Below are positions 63,582-64,000 of a stretch of 64,000 nucleotides of DNA, one piece after another. Numbering within the stretch: position 1 is the first letter of the stretch; each line of letters starts with the position of its first letter. Both the position numbers and the translations under genes were made by a program. The DNA is taken from the NCBI RefSeq assembly GCF_029892565.1, contig NZ_JARXVH010000007.1:434001-498000 (forward strand), in the 5' to 3' direction. A model generated the notes under the pieces. That model was not told the DNA's origin, searched no databases, and worked only from the letters and a program-made list of their open reading frames with translations. This DNA is from Streptomyces pseudovenezuelae. Its GTDB lineage: Bacteria > Actinomycetota > Actinomycetes > Streptomycetales > Streptomycetaceae.

Positions 63582-64000
63582 GTGAAGCGCCGCACTTTGC
63601 CCACCGCCGCCGCGCTGGTCGCAGCCGCAGGCCTGCTACTGACGGCTTGCGGGGGCGGAGACGACAGCTCCGCCTCCAACGACAAGATCGCGGGAGCGGA
63701 CACAGGGAGCGCTGCAGCGGCTTCGCCGAGCACTTCGGCTTCCGGCGGGGCCGATCGCCCGAAGATCGCCTTTCCGTCCTACGCCAAGAACGTCTTCGAG
63801 GATCAGAAGACAGGTGACGTGACGAAGGACGCGGTTCTTGCCGACAGCGCCATGAGCGTGGACTCCATGGACGATGCGATCTTCAAGCGAAGTACGGGCA
63901 CGAGAGTCCTCGGCTTCTTCAATACAGACAAAGCCCTGAACGCCGCGATCACTTACGTGCAGGGGTATATCGACAAGAACGATGTCTGGATCGGTGAAAC
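63582..64000 (+). CDS. Lipoprotein of the three-member family (3' partial)
   Basis: 139 codons before the window ends. GTG 63582 follows GGGAG. Signal peptide and lipobox GLLLTACGGG (Cys near residue 23). The linker DKIAGADTGSAAAASPS is almost the same design as DIKGADTGSSSPS in the lipoprotein at 41.1 kb. The domain begins with TGDVTKDAVLADSAMS, matching the 58.7-kb lipoprotein. It diverges from module 2. Function unknown. Confidence 0.8.
   Translation, partial: MKRRTLPTAAALVAAAGLLLTACGGGDDSSASNDKIAGADTGSAAAASPSTSASGGADRPKIAFPSYAKNVFEDQKTGDVTKDAVLADSAMSVDSMDDAIFKRSTGTRVLGFFNTDKALNAAITYVQGYIDKNDVWIGE

Overview
The window is high-GC actinobacterial DNA, almost certainly from a Streptomyces chromosome. 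The signs are frequent GTG starts, ATGA/GTGA translational overlaps, very rare TTA codons, a complete 14-gene nuo operon, the futalosine-pathway gene mqnC, and WXG100-like proteins with RHS toxins. No tRNA, rRNA, CRISPR array or insertion sequence was seen.

Left part (1-24 kb): the end of a nitrate/sulfonate-type ABC ATPase is followed by an FAD oxidoreductase fused to HEAT repeats. A recQ helicase and a small secreted protein come next. The whole respiratory complex I operon nuoA to nuoN then runs leftward from 22.5 to 6.4 kb. A Rex-type redox operator lies upstream of nuoA. A secreted NlpC/P60 hydrolase diverges from nuoA.

Middle part (24-37 kb): Tat-exported FAD oxidoreductase, peptide deformylase, a geranylgeranyl/menaquinone reductase, a GNAT acetyltransferase, a small PASTA-like protein with a TTA codon, menG, a three-gene surface-polysaccharide operon (small membrane protein, deacetylase-glycosyltransferase fusion, acyltransferase), a GH18-like lipoprotein and mqnC. 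mqnC, menG and the reductase all serve menaquinone, the electron acceptor of the Nuo complex, so the first 37 kb is largely a respiratory neighbourhood.

Right part (37-64 kb): a Tad/Flp pilus locus in two pieces. The prepilin peptidase and a membrane LysM-BTAD protein (37-41 kb) are separated from the pilin, TadE/G, TadC, TadB, CpaF/TadA, TadZ and CpaB genes (51.6-58.2 kb) by about 10 kb of lipoprotein, toxin and immunity genes. That insert holds a 1510-aa RHS protein with a T7SS-type N-terminus and a C-terminal ADP-ribosyltransferase-like (HYD1) toxin domain, followed by immunity candidates, two of them damaged, and preceded by a barstar-like gene.

Two parallel modules frame the main pilus genes, at 50.5-51.6 and 59.3-63.2 kb. 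Each has a WXG100-like small protein and members of an unnamed 196-229-aa protein family. The second also has a 470-aa protein whose front half matches the front of the RHS toxin. Three related lipoproteins (41.1, 58.7 and 63.6 kb) are scattered through the same region. This combination of pilus, WXG-like pairs, lipoproteins and polymorphic toxin is the most novel part of the window.
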